DNA from: Sutcliffiella tianshenii
Lineage (GTDB): Bacteria > Bacillota > Bacilli > Bacillales > Bacillaceae_I
DNA length: 64,000 bases
Assembly: GCF_016908565.1 (NCBI RefSeq)
Contig: NZ_JAFBED010000003.1
Coordinates: 62,001-126,000 of the forward strand
Direction: 5' to 3'
Part shown: positions 26,540 to 35,363 of the stretch, piece after piece
Layout: every line of letters begins with the position of its first letter
Numbering within the stretch: the stretch's first letter is position 1
The notes under the pieces: generated by a model
The model's database searches: none
What the model saw: the letters and a program-made list of their open reading frames with translations, nothing else
Told to the model about the DNA's origin: nothing
Position numbers and translations under genes: made by a program

Positions 26540-27088
26540 CTACTCTTCCCTGAACCTAGCCATCAAAAGAGTATTGTAAAACTTGCCGTCAGAGAGCAAT
26601 TTATCTTTCTTCAAAATGCCTTCCACTTCAAAACCGAATCGTTTATAAAGGGTTACAGCCTTTTCATTTATTTCGAGAACACTTAATGCCATTTTTTCAA
26701 TTCCATTAGTGTCCGCCCAATTGATTGATTCCGCCAAAAAGCTTTTCCCTATGCTATATCCCCAGTACTCTTTAAGGACGCACACTCCGAATTCTACCTT
26801 ATGGGAAGCCCTTTTCAACATACTACCTTCACATCTGCAAAATCCTGCGATTTTACCATTTACCTCGGCTACCAGAAAGATATTATTTATTTTTTCTGAG
26901 TCTGCTTTAATGATCTTTTTAAAACCAGCCTCATCAATATATGCTTCTCCCTGCACGCGATCCATGTTCTCTGTTTCTCCATCAATCTGCAGCCTCACTT
27001 CTGACAAGTTCTTGGCATCCTTTTCAGTAGCAGACCTGATTTCATAATTTAAACCACGGAAAGTATATTCCATTGGACTTACATTCAA
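26540..27088 (-). CDS. GNAT N-acetyltransferase
   Basis: A 182-aa acetyltransferase. It opens YEIRSATEKDAKNLSEVRLQID. The acetyl-CoA loop is CVLKEYWGYSIGKSFLAESINWA, followed by LSVLEINEKAVTLYKRFGFEVEGILKKD, the YkwB/RimL-like pattern. The start is probably a TTG at 27088 (GGGGGTG 7 nt upstream); an ATG at 27073 is the alternative. Substrate unknown. Confidence 0.85.
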   Translation of the reverse strand: MNVSPMEYTFRGLNYEIRSATEKDAKNLSEVRLQIDGETENMDRVQGEAYIDEAGFKKIIKADSEKINNIFLVAEVNGKIAGFCRCEGSMLKRASHKVEFGVCVLKEYWGYSIGKSFLAESINWADTNGIEKMALSVLEINEKAVTLYKRFGFEVEGILKKDKLLSDGKFYNTLLMARFREE

Positions 27089-27131
27089 ATTGACACCCCC
27101 AAACCCGTAGGCTAAAAGCTTTGCCTAGCCT

Positions 27132-28076
27132 CTATTCACCCAAAAATTCCTGAATGGCTGTCTTGTTCGTTTCAATATCAGTCGCAAGCACAAGACCGGC
27201 ATGGTCATATCGCTCATCAGTGAATGTGCCGTCCATTGGTATTCTCAGTGACTCCATCTCACTCTTATTTTCAAAAAGGACGCTTGGTCCAATTTTAATG
27301 AGAAGGGAGTTTTCCATATTTGTTTTGATATATGGCATAGCAGTGCCCATTATTTTTGGCAGCTTCACCACAGTGTTCAATTCCGAAAACTCATTGCTTA
27401 ACACCTTCAGCACTTCCTGCTGCCTCCGCACTCTCCCGAAATCACTTTCCGAATCCTGCCTGAACCGTACATAATCCAGAAGCTCAGCGCCATTCAATGT
27501 TTGCTTGCCAGCCGTGAGTGCATGGTCGATTCCTTTTGACATATCTTTTTCCACATCGATTTCCACGCCGTCTGGAAACGCCACATCCACGACCTTAGAA
27601 AAGCTTTGGAAGTCCACAATCGCATAGTAATGCAGGTCGACACCAAAATTGTGCTCGATTGTTTTTCTTAATAACTCCACTCCACCGATAGCATGGGCGG
27701 CATTGATTTTATTGGAATCATGACCCGGTATCTCCACATAGGTATCGCGCATGATGGAGACAAGCTTCGTATCCTTTGTCTTTTCATCATACTGGGCAAT
27801 CATGATCGTATCCGTCCTGGATTGCTCCTCTCCCCTTGCATCAATCCCCAACATAAGGACGTTATATTTCTCCTCCGTCACCTCGACCGGATTGAACTCG
27901 ATCGGTTCATCATCGAGAATCGAATCATCCTTTGAATTTTCAAATGCGCTTTTGTACTGCAAATATCCATAAGTAAAAACCGCTGCAATTAGAAGCAATG
28001 GAACAAAAATCAGGGAAAGAATGATATATTTCTTCTTATTACTGCCCCTTCTTTGACTTCTTGTCATATTGGTCAT
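27132..28076 (-). CDS. LytR-CpsA-Psr (LCP) family cell-wall glycopolymer transferase
   Basis: A 314-aa membrane-anchored enzyme of the TagTUV type. A short basic cytoplasmic N terminus and one helix (KYIILSLIFVPLLLIAAVFTYGYL) precede the LCP domain: NVLMLGIDARGEEQSRTDTIMIAQ (lipid phosphate and magnesium site), SIMRDTYVEIPGHDSNKINAAH, and LDYVRFRQDSESDFGRVRRQQEVL with the conserved arginines. LCP proteins attach teichoic acids or capsule to peptidoglycan. ATG 28076 has AAGG 7 nt upstream. Confidence 0.92.
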   Translation of the reverse strand: MTNMTRSQRRGSNKKKYIILSLIFVPLLLIAAVFTYGYLQYKSAFENSKDDSILDDEPIEFNPVEVTEEKYNVLMLGIDARGEEQSRTDTIMIAQYDEKTKDTKLVSIMRDTYVEIPGHDSNKINAAHAIGGVELLRKTIEHNFGVDLHYYAIVDFQSFSKVVDVAFPDGVEIDVEKDMSKGIDHALTAGKQTLNGAELLDYVRFRQDSESDFGRVRRQQEVLKVLSNEFSELNTVVKLPKIMGTAMPYIKTNMENSLLIKIGPSVLFENKSEMESLRIPMDGTFTDERYDHAGLVLATDIETNKTAIQEFLGE

Positions 28077-28148
28077 AATCATACCTTATCTTTCAAAATT
28101 TGATTATTCAGAAACAGGTTAACAAAAACTAGAAATAAATACAAATAT

Positions 28149-28622
28149 TTATAGATACCCTGAACTGCGCTTGGCTTCCTCCCTGATGATGAAAAGTACA
28201 TCCTCTTCCACTACATCCATTGATTCTTCATCATATTGAAGTCTATCGATCATTTCGCTGATTTTATACCATTCCATTAAATCGTCCGGATAATCCAGCT
28301 CTGTTGCCACAATCAGAAATATCTCCCTTGCCAAGGCAAAAATATGGGCATGGCTATCGGCCTTCATAATTTCTCCTGCCAAAAATCCGATATAACCCCG
28401 TACACATTCCGAAAAACACGGTCCTTCTATCACCAACTCATCCAACGCTCTCTTGAAATATGCTTCCACTTCAAAAATATTTTCCCTATTAGAAAAGGAG
28501 GAGAGGATGGAAAGTGACGGTGAGGAGATGTTATTTTCTAAAAAATGGTGGGACCAGCGGATGTAATCGCTTGTGGTAACGTTATTCTTATTTATTTTAT
28601 AGAATAGTGCCGGGGTTTTCAT
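28149..28622 (-). CDS. Hypothetical helical cytoplasmic protein
   Basis: A 157-aa protein with no recognised domain, rich in acidic residues and predicted helices (YFKRALDELVIEG, AHIFALAREIFLIVATELDYPDDLMEWYKISEMIDRL). GGAGGG is 8 nt before the ATG. It is the last gene of a run of small minus-strand genes that begins near 31445. Confidence 0.6.
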   Translation of the reverse strand: MKTPALFYKINKNNVTTSDYIRWSHHFLENNISSPSLSILSSFSNRENIFEVEAYFKRALDELVIEGPCFSECVRGYIGFLAGEIMKADSHAHIFALAREIFLIVATELDYPDDLMEWYKISEMIDRLQYDEESMDVVEEDVLFIIREEAKRSSGYL

Positions 28623-28665
28623 GTAATTGAATCCCTCCTTAGGTGTTTTATCATGTTAGTTAAAA

Positions 28666-29118
28666 TTACATGTCAAAAGGTTCCCCTTCAAAATAAACGG
28701 TCTTCACCTTTTCGAGTTTCGACTTTTCTATTGTAAATACAAATGATTTTAGGAAACCAATATCATCACAGCCATCTCCATCTCCATCAGGAGCGGTTTC
28801 TATGGTTAGCTTGGTTCCATCTTCACTTAGTTCAAACCTTTCTATATTCATTGGACATGAGTTTTCCATTGTATGAGCAATTAGGATAGCAGATTCATCA
28901 AAGTCAATATCAGGTTGGTTCTCATTAAAGTTGAAGTCGCTCCATAAGTGCTCGAACTCCTTTGCTGTATACGCTATTTCTATTGCTCTTTCACCTGCCA
29001 CGGGACCTTTTGGACCGGTTTGCTCGTCGTGTATCAGACTTCCGCTAACAAACTTGCTGCTACATCCTATTAGAGAGAATACTAGCAATATCAAAACTGT
29101 TAGATTTTTCAACTTCAT
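28666..29118 (-). CDS. Lipoprotein, paralogue of the one at 50355-50783
   Basis: A 150-aa lipoprotein with lipobox VFSLIGC (Cys 18). The mature part shares SG.LIH.EQTGP, the central FNF....DIDFDE.AI and HT.E..CP blocks, and the ending K.FVFTIEKSKLEKV with the protein at 50355-50783. Two cysteines (in NSCPMN and DGCDD) could form a disulfide. The ATG at 29118 follows GAGGG; the open frame upstream belongs to the broken gene at 29130-29344. Role unknown. Confidence 0.78.
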   Translation of the reverse strand: MKLKNLTVLILLVFSLIGCSSKFVSGSLIHDEQTGPKGPVAGERAIEIAYTAKEFEHLWSDFNFNENQPDIDFDESAILIAHTMENSCPMNIERFELSEDGTKLTIETAPDGDGDGCDDIGFLKSFVFTIEKSKLEKVKTVYFEGEPFDM

Positions 29119-29129
29119 TCTCTCATCCC

Positions 29130-29344
29130 TCAATCCATTAGAAATGATGCAATGACATATCCAACTATGAAAAGTACTATAAGAATTCCTGTGCCCTTCC
29201 AACCTAGGCTTCCCACCAGACAAGTCCACCCGTGCTCGCCCTGTTAAGAGAGTCATTAAAATTCCCTCCAGGACTCTTCTTTAATTCTTCCTGTCTTAAA
29301 CGCTCTCTTAATCTTTCAGGAGTTTCCTTTTCTTTGCTCACCAT
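29130..29344 (-). pseudogene. Frameshifted DUF6366-like small membrane protein
   Basis: The first part (from ATG 29344) reads VSKEKETPERLRERLRQEEL then GGNFNDSLNRASTGGL. A neighbouring frame then reads GSLGWKGTGILIVLFIVGYVIASFLMD and stops at 29130. Together they match the usual layout of a family I recall as DUF6366 (charged N terminus, NFNDSLNRA block, GWKGTG, one membrane helix). As written the first frame ends at WWEA after a one-base loss near 29212-29226. Either a true frameshift or a base-calling error. Confidence 0.65.
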
Positions 29345-29387
29345 ACCACCGCCCTCAGTTAAAATAGCCACTCCACATGGATGTTGC

Positions 29388-29579
29388 TCAAGATCTAATA
29401 AACTCAACTAAAAACGGAAGAATTGCCAATACAATTGCACTTTGGCAAAAAGTCAGGATAATGTCTTTCTTCCATGTAGTGCTTTTAGGATACCGGTTCG
29501 TAACTCGTTGGAATACGAGGAAAATTACCCACCAGAACAGCAAAGTATATATGACGGAACTGACACTTTCGTAATACAT
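29388..29579 (-). CDS. Small two-helix membrane protein
   Basis: A 63-aa protein with helices SVIYTLLFWWVIFLVFQRV and IILTFCQSAIVLAILPFLV separated by a basic loop (NRYPKSTTWKKD). AAGGGCG lies upstream of the ATG. No family recognised. Confidence 0.6.
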   Translation of the reverse strand: MYYESVSSVIYTLLFWWVIFLVFQRVTNRYPKSTTWKKDIILTFCQSAIVLAILPFLVEFIRS

Positions 29580-29614
29580 TGTCCATCGCCCTTTCTATAA
29601 TACGATCTCTTTCT

Positions 29615-29929
29615 TTACGATCCTGGTTGTTTTTGCATAAACTCCTCTTCCATGATTTCTCTCTTATCCGAAACAAGAAGTGACTGGAATCCTTTAAATA
29701 ATTCCTGTATCTTTGCTTCTTCATTCACTAGCTTCATACTTTTATAGTATTCCTCTTCGTTCTCGTATCTGGAAATCTCCAGCCATTTTGTAGGATCCGC
29801 TTTGCTATTGAGATAAGTTGTTTGAGAGGTGATGTACTTGAGGTAAATTTCTGAAGCTTTTTGCTGAATCTCAAAATACTCTTTCACCTTATCCTGTTGA
29901 ATATGATACTGGTAAATCTTAACAAACAT
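29615..29929 (-). CDS. Dimeric alpha/beta-barrel protein, NIPSNAP/ABM-like
   Basis: About 104 aa, cytoplasmic. The sequence MFVKIYQYHIQQDKVKEYFEIQQKASEIY, then WLEISRYENEEEYYKSMKLVNEE, fits the ferredoxin-like dimeric barrel of antibiotic-biosynthesis monooxygenases and NIPSNAP proteins. GGGGGA is 6 nt before this ATG. No catalytic residue is diagnostic, so the family call is tentative. Confidence 0.65.
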   Translation of the reverse strand: MFVKIYQYHIQQDKVKEYFEIQQKASEIYLKYITSQTTYLNSKADPTKWLEISRYENEEEYYKSMKLVNEEAKIQELFKGFQSLLVSDKREIMEEEFMQKQPGS

Positions 29930-29982
29930 GCACATTCCCCCATTTAGCTCCAGTAATTATGATATAGCCGACTTTTTTGAAC

Positions 29983-30372
29983 TCAGCTCAGAATATCCTT
30001 TAAGATATCAACTTGCTCTTTCGTTACATGATAATAGTTATTTTCATTTCGTTTCAAGGTGGCTGTACCGTCATCCTTGTACCATATGTAAGCGCCTATT
30101 TCAGAGTAGTTTTCCTCTGGTTTATCCAGTGTGAAAAAAACATCTGCTAATTCACTCTCACTTTTTGGATTTTCTATACGCTCTAGATTTTCAACAACCG
30201 TCCTTAGTTGGCTTATTTTCTCCTGATCTGTTACTTCTGAATAAAACGTTACCCCTTCCACTCCCTTCTCATCTATCGGAGTGGCAATTCGAATAATTTC
30301 CTTTGTTGAACAGGCAAATAGAAGTGAAGATATCATAATAAAACAAAATACTAATATACTATTTTTGTTCAT
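29983..30372 (-). CDS. Small lipoprotein
   Basis: A 129-aa exported protein with lipobox SSLLFAC (Cys ~20). The mature part includes EGVTFYSEVTDQEKISQLRTVVENL and AYIWYKDDGTATLKRNENNYYHVTKEQVDILKDIL, a layout common in uncharacterised Bacillus lipoproteins. AAGGAG is 8-9 nt upstream of ATG 30372. Confidence 0.7.
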   Translation of the reverse strand: MNKNSILVFCFIMISSLLFACSTKEIIRIATPIDEKGVEGVTFYSEVTDQEKISQLRTVVENLERIENPKSESELADVFFTLDKPEENYSEIGAYIWYKDDGTATLKRNENNYYHVTKEQVDILKDILS

Positions 30373-30427
30373 TCTAATTCTCTCCTTCATTGAGCACCGT
30401 TAATTTCGGCTGCTTATTCCCATATGA

Positions 30428-30871
30428 CTAATACAAAATCCCATCACTTCTCAACCGCTCCTTATCTTCCAAGGAGAATATTCCTGGAGACCAGTCTTCC
30501 AGATGACCGTGACCGCCGATGATGATTCCTTCCACTTCATAGATGGAAATGTACATGTTGTTTCCATCAAAGATTGAGGCGTTCTCTCCTTTTTTTTGTT
30601 TTTCCTTCAACAAGTATCTCGTTACTTTTATTTCCTTGTTCTTATATTCTTCCAGGTCTAAACCCGCCTCTTTGTACATTTGGAGAGTCTCTGGAAAATA
30701 ATCGTTCAAATCAATTATTTCCTCATTTTCCATAGCTCTAATATGCCAGCCATAAGAATCCAGGTATTTTTTATGTTCTTCTGGAAAGTCTCCCTCATAA
30801 AAAAGACCTCCAAATAAAAACATACATCCAATCAGAATAAGCAACGAAATCAGCCAGCCTCTCAATCTCAT
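30428..30871 (-). CDS. Membrane-anchored protein, possibly DUF4830-like
   Basis: A 147-aa protein with one N-terminal helix (WLISLLILIGCMFLFGGLFY) followed by an extracellular domain. The YLDSYGWHIRAMENEEIIDLND segment and the later YLLKEKQKKGENASIFDG recall DUF4830 proteins, but I am not sure. The cysteine inside the helix could also be a lipobox (LLILIGC). GGGGG is 7 nt before the ATG. Confidence 0.65.
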   Translation of the reverse strand: MRLRGWLISLLILIGCMFLFGGLFYEGDFPEEHKKYLDSYGWHIRAMENEEIIDLNDYFPETLQMYKEAGLDLEEYKNKEIKVTRYLLKEKQKKGENASIFDGNNMYISIYEVEGIIIGGHGHLEDWSPGIFSLEDKERLRSDGILY

Positions 30872-30917
30872 CCGAATACCCCCATGCTAAAGCGATAAAA
30901 TTTTCATTTACATCATT

Positions 30918-31445
30918 CTAACTACAACACGCCGACGCGGCTGTCACATCCTTTTCTTTTATCAGCACATTGTTTTCGTCATCCAATTTATAACTGATCC
31001 CTGCCTTTTCCAGTCGTGTAATGAGTGCCTCTCTTAGTTGAATATTGTCCATTCTTTCAGCCCAGATTACGTAACTGTCCTTGTCCTTCAAAAGAATGAT
31101 TTCCTTTGCTTCCACTTGTCTTTGATCATTTTTTCCTATCTTCGTTTCTTTATTGAATAGTACGTTTACTACTGTATTTTCTTGAAAGCTCTCTAGAGTT
31201 AAATTGTTCCCATCCTCATCGGTCAGTTTGGTCTGCTCGCTGACTGTTACTTCACAATGATACATAATGGCTTCCTGGTTGCTCGCCCAAAATGGCTTTT
31301 CGAATGCAGTTGAGCAGTCTACAAGCAGAGAATCGATCTGTATCTCTTGTACAGAAACTCTTTCAAGACTATTTAGCGTCGTACTGGCTTGACAACAAAC
31401 AAAAAATATAGGGATAAGAACAAGTAATACAAGATTTCGTTTCAT
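30918..31445 (-). CDS. Lipoprotein with C-terminal cysteine pair
   Basis: A 175-aa protein with a lipobox (PIFFVCC, Cys 17 or 18). The mature domain looks beta-rich (DGNNLTLESFQENTVVNVLFNKETK) and ends in ASACCS. First gene of the minus-strand lipoprotein run. GGAGG is 6 nt before the ATG. Function unknown. Confidence 0.7.
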   Translation of the reverse strand: MKRNLVLLVLIPIFFVCCQASTTLNSLERVSVQEIQIDSLLVDCSTAFEKPFWASNQEAIMYHCEVTVSEQTKLTDEDGNNLTLESFQENTVVNVLFNKETKIGKNDQRQVEAKEIILLKDKDSYVIWAERMDNIQLREALITRLEKAGISYKLDDENNVLIKEKDVTAASACCS

Positions 31446-31540
31446 GGATACCTCCCTATTAGGCTTTTCAATAACATTTCAACCCTTAATCCAATTATTT
31501 CAAAATAACCAAATATTCTCAATCTTTTTCTAATCAATAC

Positions 31541-31570
31541 AAAAAAAACACATTCTGGTCAGAATGTGTT
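31541..31570 (-). terminator. Intrinsic terminator of the cyclase gene
   Basis: Minus-strand stem ACACATTCTG / CAGAATGTGT followed by eight T residues. Confidence 0.92.
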
Positions 31571-31600
31571 GATATCCATTTACTGCTCTTAGTCTTATCA

Positions 31601-33490
31601 TTACTCCCGCCCATATTTATTCCTGTAATGGCTAAGTGCCTGCAAAGGCCAAATATGCCTATAACTGTGGTAGTGAATATAGTAGCTTCCTGGAATACCT
31701 GCACCTGTCGGATACACGGCAGTCCAATCGTCCTTTTCCAGTAAGTGTGTAAGTGTCCTGATCCCTTTTTCTATTTGAGGCGTTGGTTGATCCGACACAG
31801 AGATAAGCGCATCCAGTGCCCAGGCAGTTTGAGATGGTGTGCTATGATGCAAAGGAATGTACCGCTTCTGTATGTCACTTTCGCAGGACTCGCCCCATCC
31901 TCCATCTGGGTTTTGGATGGAGAGCAACCAATTAACAGCGCGGCTTATGATGGATTCTGTGGAGGGGACTCCAATCGCTATAAGACCGGTTATGGCTGCC
32001 CAAGTGCCATAGATATAACAAATCCCCCAACGGCCATACCAGGAGCCGTTCTTTTCTTGGTTGTGTTTGAGCCATTCCTTTGCTTGATGAAGCGGCTTTG
32101 AGTCATGCGGTATCGTTGTATATTCACCAAGGAAGTTTAAGGTCCTTCCAGTCAAATCCGCGGTGGATGGATCAAATAGCACTCTATCCTCGTATCGAAA
32201 AGGAATCAAAGGTAAAAGGTAATTATCTGTATTTTTTTCAAAAGCGGACCAGCCGCCATCTTGATTCTGCATCGACATAACCCACTCCACCCCTTTGTTC
32301 CAGGCATCCCGGAAACTTTCATTCGTTTGGGCGAAGGCGGTAATTACCCGTAAGGCCGCGGTTGTGTCATCAATATCCGGGATCAACGTGTTGATATCGG
32401 AAAAGCCCCATCCACCCGGCTCAATACCTGGATTCTTTATCGACCAGTCCCCATATTTATGTTGCTGTCTAGAAAGGATGTAATGGCCGGCTTTTTGAAG
32501 TGATTTGTGCTGGAGAGGAACCCCTGCATTGGACAATGCGGCTGTCAATAAAGCAGTATCCCATACAGTTGATGGAGAATTTTGCACAAAGGTAGTACCG
32601 TCTGTAGATGCTGTGCAAATATAGGATTTCATCCCTTGAAAGGCATTCATTATATAGGGATGATTTTTGCTGTATCCGAGTGCAAGAAATGCGAAAACCA
32701 TAAAGAAGCTTGAGCTGAAGTAGCTACTTAAGGTCCCATTTTCTTCTATTCTATCTATCATGTATTTTTCAGCTTGAGAGTAGGATTTTTCCCTTAGGAC
32801 ATCAGGGGTGTCAGCCAGTTTTTCCATTGCATGCGTCACAAAATGTTGAAGCATTTCCATTCCCTCTAAAGGTCGAGAGTCATCGACCTCTTCAAGTAAG
32901 TAGGATATGTTTGGAGTCTGCGGTGTTTGAAAGGAAGCATCCTTGTTACTGCAGATAATAATCGGCACCCAGTGAGCCCTTGCATACCCTACTAAATGAT
33001 AGATATTAATTGGAAACCATTTAGGCAGTAGCATGATTTCAATCGGAACACTTTTTACGATACTTGGCCACTCTATTCTACCAGTCAAAGACAGCATCAT
33101 TTTGGTGAGCCAGTCACTTTGTAACAGTCCACCCTTATTCTTTATAAAATTTTCCGCCATGCGCATAGTGCTTTCTTCACGATCTGCGTAGCCAGAGTAT
33201 AGCAAGGAAAAGTAGCCCTCTATCGTTGCACTTAGATTTCCATCAGCCTCATCTTCATACACTTTCCAGTATCCGTTTTCTGTTTGTTTCCCCTTTATCC
33301 GTTCAACGAGCCTTTTCACCAAACCCTCTTCATCCTTAATCTCTAAAACTCTGATAAGGATGATCATATAGGCATCTGTCATGATGTTTCCCTCAAAACA
33401 AAAGTTCCAAGTTCCGTTATCCGACTGTTCGCTTAACAAATAATTAGTCATCTTGCTTATTTTTTCGTTGACGATATCCATTGTTTTCAT
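31601..33490 (-). CDS. sqhC: Squalene-hopene / sporulenol cyclase
   Basis: A 629-aa terpenoid cyclase that protonates and folds a linear isoprenoid into a polycyclic product; in B. subtilis SqhC makes sporulenes in the spore. The catalytic acid motif D-I-D-D (DXDD) is at about residues 372-375 (LIPDIDDTTAALRV). QW repeats are seen near 30 (SDNGTW), 410 (QNQDGGWSAF), 490 (EKNGSWYGRWG) and 535 (QNPDGGWGES). Length fits the family. ATG 33490 has GGAGG 5 nt upstream; a TTG 12 nt earlier lies on that site. No squalene synthesis genes are nearby. Confidence 0.92.
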   Translation of the reverse strand: MKTMDIVNEKISKMTNYLLSEQSDNGTWNFCFEGNIMTDAYMIILIRVLEIKDEEGLVKRLVERIKGKQTENGYWKVYEDEADGNLSATIEGYFSLLYSGYADREESTMRMAENFIKNKGGLLQSDWLTKMMLSLTGRIEWPSIVKSVPIEIMLLPKWFPINIYHLVGYARAHWVPIIICSNKDASFQTPQTPNISYLLEEVDDSRPLEGMEMLQHFVTHAMEKLADTPDVLREKSYSQAEKYMIDRIEENGTLSSYFSSSFFMVFAFLALGYSKNHPYIMNAFQGMKSYICTASTDGTTFVQNSPSTVWDTALLTAALSNAGVPLQHKSLQKAGHYILSRQQHKYGDWSIKNPGIEPGGWGFSDINTLIPDIDDTTAALRVITAFAQTNESFRDAWNKGVEWVMSMQNQDGGWSAFEKNTDNYLLPLIPFRYEDRVLFDPSTADLTGRTLNFLGEYTTIPHDSKPLHQAKEWLKHNQEKNGSWYGRWGICYIYGTWAAITGLIAIGVPSTESIISRAVNWLLSIQNPDGGWGESCESDIQKRYIPLHHSTPSQTAWALDALISVSDQPTPQIEKGIRTLTHLLEKDDWTAVYPTGAGIPGSYYIHYHSYRHIWPLQALSHYRNKYGRE

Positions 33491-33583
33491 ACTTTCCTCC
33501 AAAATGGGTTATTTAGTTTAACTTATGTGCATTTATCCATTTTAGAAGAATGCCGATGACGAATTGACACGCCGGTGTCCAAC

Positions 33584-33619
33584 AAAAATAACCATACAGA
33601 ACAAACTGCATGGCTATTT
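33584..33619 (-). terminator. Probable terminator of the VOC-MerR operon
   Basis: Minus-strand arms AATAGCCATGCAG / CTGTATGGTTATT with two mismatches, then TTTGTT. Confidence 0.7.
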
Positions 33620-33677
33620 CTAATAGCATAGACTACTCTACCAATTTTATTTTTTGACTTCTTAATAACACACCGAT

Positions 33678-34439
33678 TTAATTCACTAATGGAATTAGAT
33701 AATCGAAGGTATCTGATTCTATACTCGCGTACCTCTCGATTTTTATCCCAGCAGGTTGAAAACCGTAGCGGATGACTACCTGGATGTAGGAAAAGCAAAG
33801 AAAGGCATCATCTGCCCGGCAATCCTGCATGACAGCAAATAGGGTGGGAGGAACCTTTTCAAATCGGATGTTTTCAATGTTCTTCAATCGGGTGCTGTAA
33901 CTCACCTCAAAGCCTACCTCCCCGATGATCTTATCTCCGTCAACCTTCTCGTTCCTTAGATATACCTGCTCTGAACATGGAATTCCTTGTTCCACTAATA
34001 GGCGTTTCGCTTCTAAAAAATGCTCTCGAAAAGGGTAAGCACTTCTTTCTGACTCAAATCTCTGCCATACAAATAACTTTTCGTTCTCCCACTTTGATAG
34101 CATAAGAGTTTGAGTGTTTTCTGCCTTCATCCCTCCTACATACTTCCGTGCAGCATGGAGGGATTCCAACCTTTTATCCAGATCATTTTTCCAACTATCC
34201 AGAATCATTTTCTTCTCATGCTCACTAGCTTCGGTATAGTGCCTTATATCCTGTATCGCGATATCAGCCTTTCTCAGAGAATCGATCATCTTCGCCAAGT
34301 GAATCTGTTCTATCGAATAAACCCTGTACCCATTATCCGAACGGGAGGAGGGCTTCAGCAGCCCCTTTTTATCATAGAATCTTAGTTTACTTGGAGGCAA
34401 TCCTGTCCTTTTTGAAAATTCCTGTATGGTAAGTTCCAT
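33678..34439 (-). CDS. MerR-family regulator with effector-binding domain
   Basis: A 253-aa regulator. The N-terminal winged HTH is TIQEFSKRTGLPPSKLRFYDKKGLLKPSSRSDNGYRVYS. A helical linker (~75-110) dimerises. The C-terminal half (~120-250, VSYSTRLKNIENIRFEKVPPTLFAVMQ) looks like the GyrI/BmrR ligand-binding fold. No metal-binding cysteine cluster is visible, so an organic ligand is likelier than a metal. It follows the VOC gene by 22 nt on the same strand. Confidence 0.88.
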   Translation of the reverse strand: MELTIQEFSKRTGLPPSKLRFYDKKGLLKPSSRSDNGYRVYSIEQIHLAKMIDSLRKADIAIQDIRHYTEASEHEKKMILDSWKNDLDKRLESLHAARKYVGGMKAENTQTLMLSKWENEKLFVWQRFESERSAYPFREHFLEAKRLLVEQGIPCSEQVYLRNEKVDGDKIIGEVGFEVSYSTRLKNIENIRFEKVPPTLFAVMQDCRADDAFLCFSYIQVVIRYGFQPAGIKIERYASIESDTFDYLIPLVN

Positions 34440-34461
34440 ATATTCCACCACTCTAGTTCGT

Positions 34462-35289
34462 TTATCTAGCTACATACGACCAAACATTAATCCGGTTATG
34501 ATCCTGATCATAAAAATGGAACCCTGCCCAGCCCTTAAAGGGATCTCCGGCAATTTCCGATGGCTTGATCCCGTTTTGAATCAGTTTATTGTATTCATCA
34601 AAGAAATCTTCCGGCCTGATATCATAATAGGTCCTGGCTTTATTATCATTCGGCTTTTCTACAGGGCCATCTGTACTCTTTACCAACCAAATATGTTCCC
34701 AGAATTGTTCATTCAGGACATTTCTGTCATAGGCATCCTCGGTCCGCATGTGGGCAAATCCAATTTCCTCATCCACCTCGACGATTTCAAATCCAAGGTT
34801 CCTTGCATACCATTCGGCAGAAAACTTTGGATCCTTTACATGAACAATCGTATTAACACTTCCGAAGCCGATGATTCCTGAAGCCGGGTAATCTCTATCG
34901 TCACCATTTCTCTCTTCCTCCACTAAGGTCAACCTCGTATGGTCAAAGGCAAAGATGTCACAGTACTTTTGACCATTCGGTAATACACGGATATCCGATG
35001 ATTTTACTTGTTGGCCTGATAGATAATGTAGTGTCTCATCAAGATTATATGTAACAAATACGAGCTTAACGTTCCCTTCAGTTTCGTGCGATTGCAAGTG
35101 TTCATAATCACCTTCAAAGGATTTGATCGTAACCATCCCGGTTCTTGGCATCTTCATAAAACTCTTTCGACCGACCCAGGTGGTTATCTGATCCATACAC
35201 TCCCACCCCAATACTTCCTGATACCATTGAACACCTTCCTCATACTTATCGGGATCCACCATAATAAATCCCCCATCCCATCTGAACAT
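34462..35289 (-). CDS. VOC (glyoxalase/dioxygenase-fold) protein, two domains
   Basis: A 275-aa protein with two VOC modules. The first begins GGFIMVDPDKYEEGVQWYQEVLGWEC, the second VNTIVHVKDPKFSAEWYARNLGFEIVEVDEEIGFAHM and ends INVWSYVAR. The family covers lyases, dioxygenases and antibiotic-binding proteins. Being co-transcribed with a MerR ligand-sensing regulator suggests detoxification of, or response to, a small organic molecule. AGGAG is 8 nt before ATG 35289. Confidence 0.82.
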   Translation of the reverse strand: MFRWDGGFIMVDPDKYEEGVQWYQEVLGWECMDQITTWVGRKSFMKMPRTGMVTIKSFEGDYEHLQSHETEGNVKLVFVTYNLDETLHYLSGQQVKSSDIRVLPNGQKYCDIFAFDHTRLTLVEEERNGDDRDYPASGIIGFGSVNTIVHVKDPKFSAEWYARNLGFEIVEVDEEIGFAHMRTEDAYDRNVLNEQFWEHIWLVKSTDGPVEKPNDNKARTYYDIRPEDFFDEYNKLIQNGIKPSEIAGDPFKGWAGFHFYDQDHNRINVWSYVAR

Positions 35290-35363
35290 TCTAACCACTC
35301 CTTGATTTTCTATTTACATTTTCAGGATAAAGGTTAAACCTAGTTTAAGGTCAATGGATAATT

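Noticed and set aside
33523-33798. Minus-strand 91-codon frame downstream of the MerR gene
   Set aside because: Overlaps the MerR coding end and a terminator; no coding evidence.
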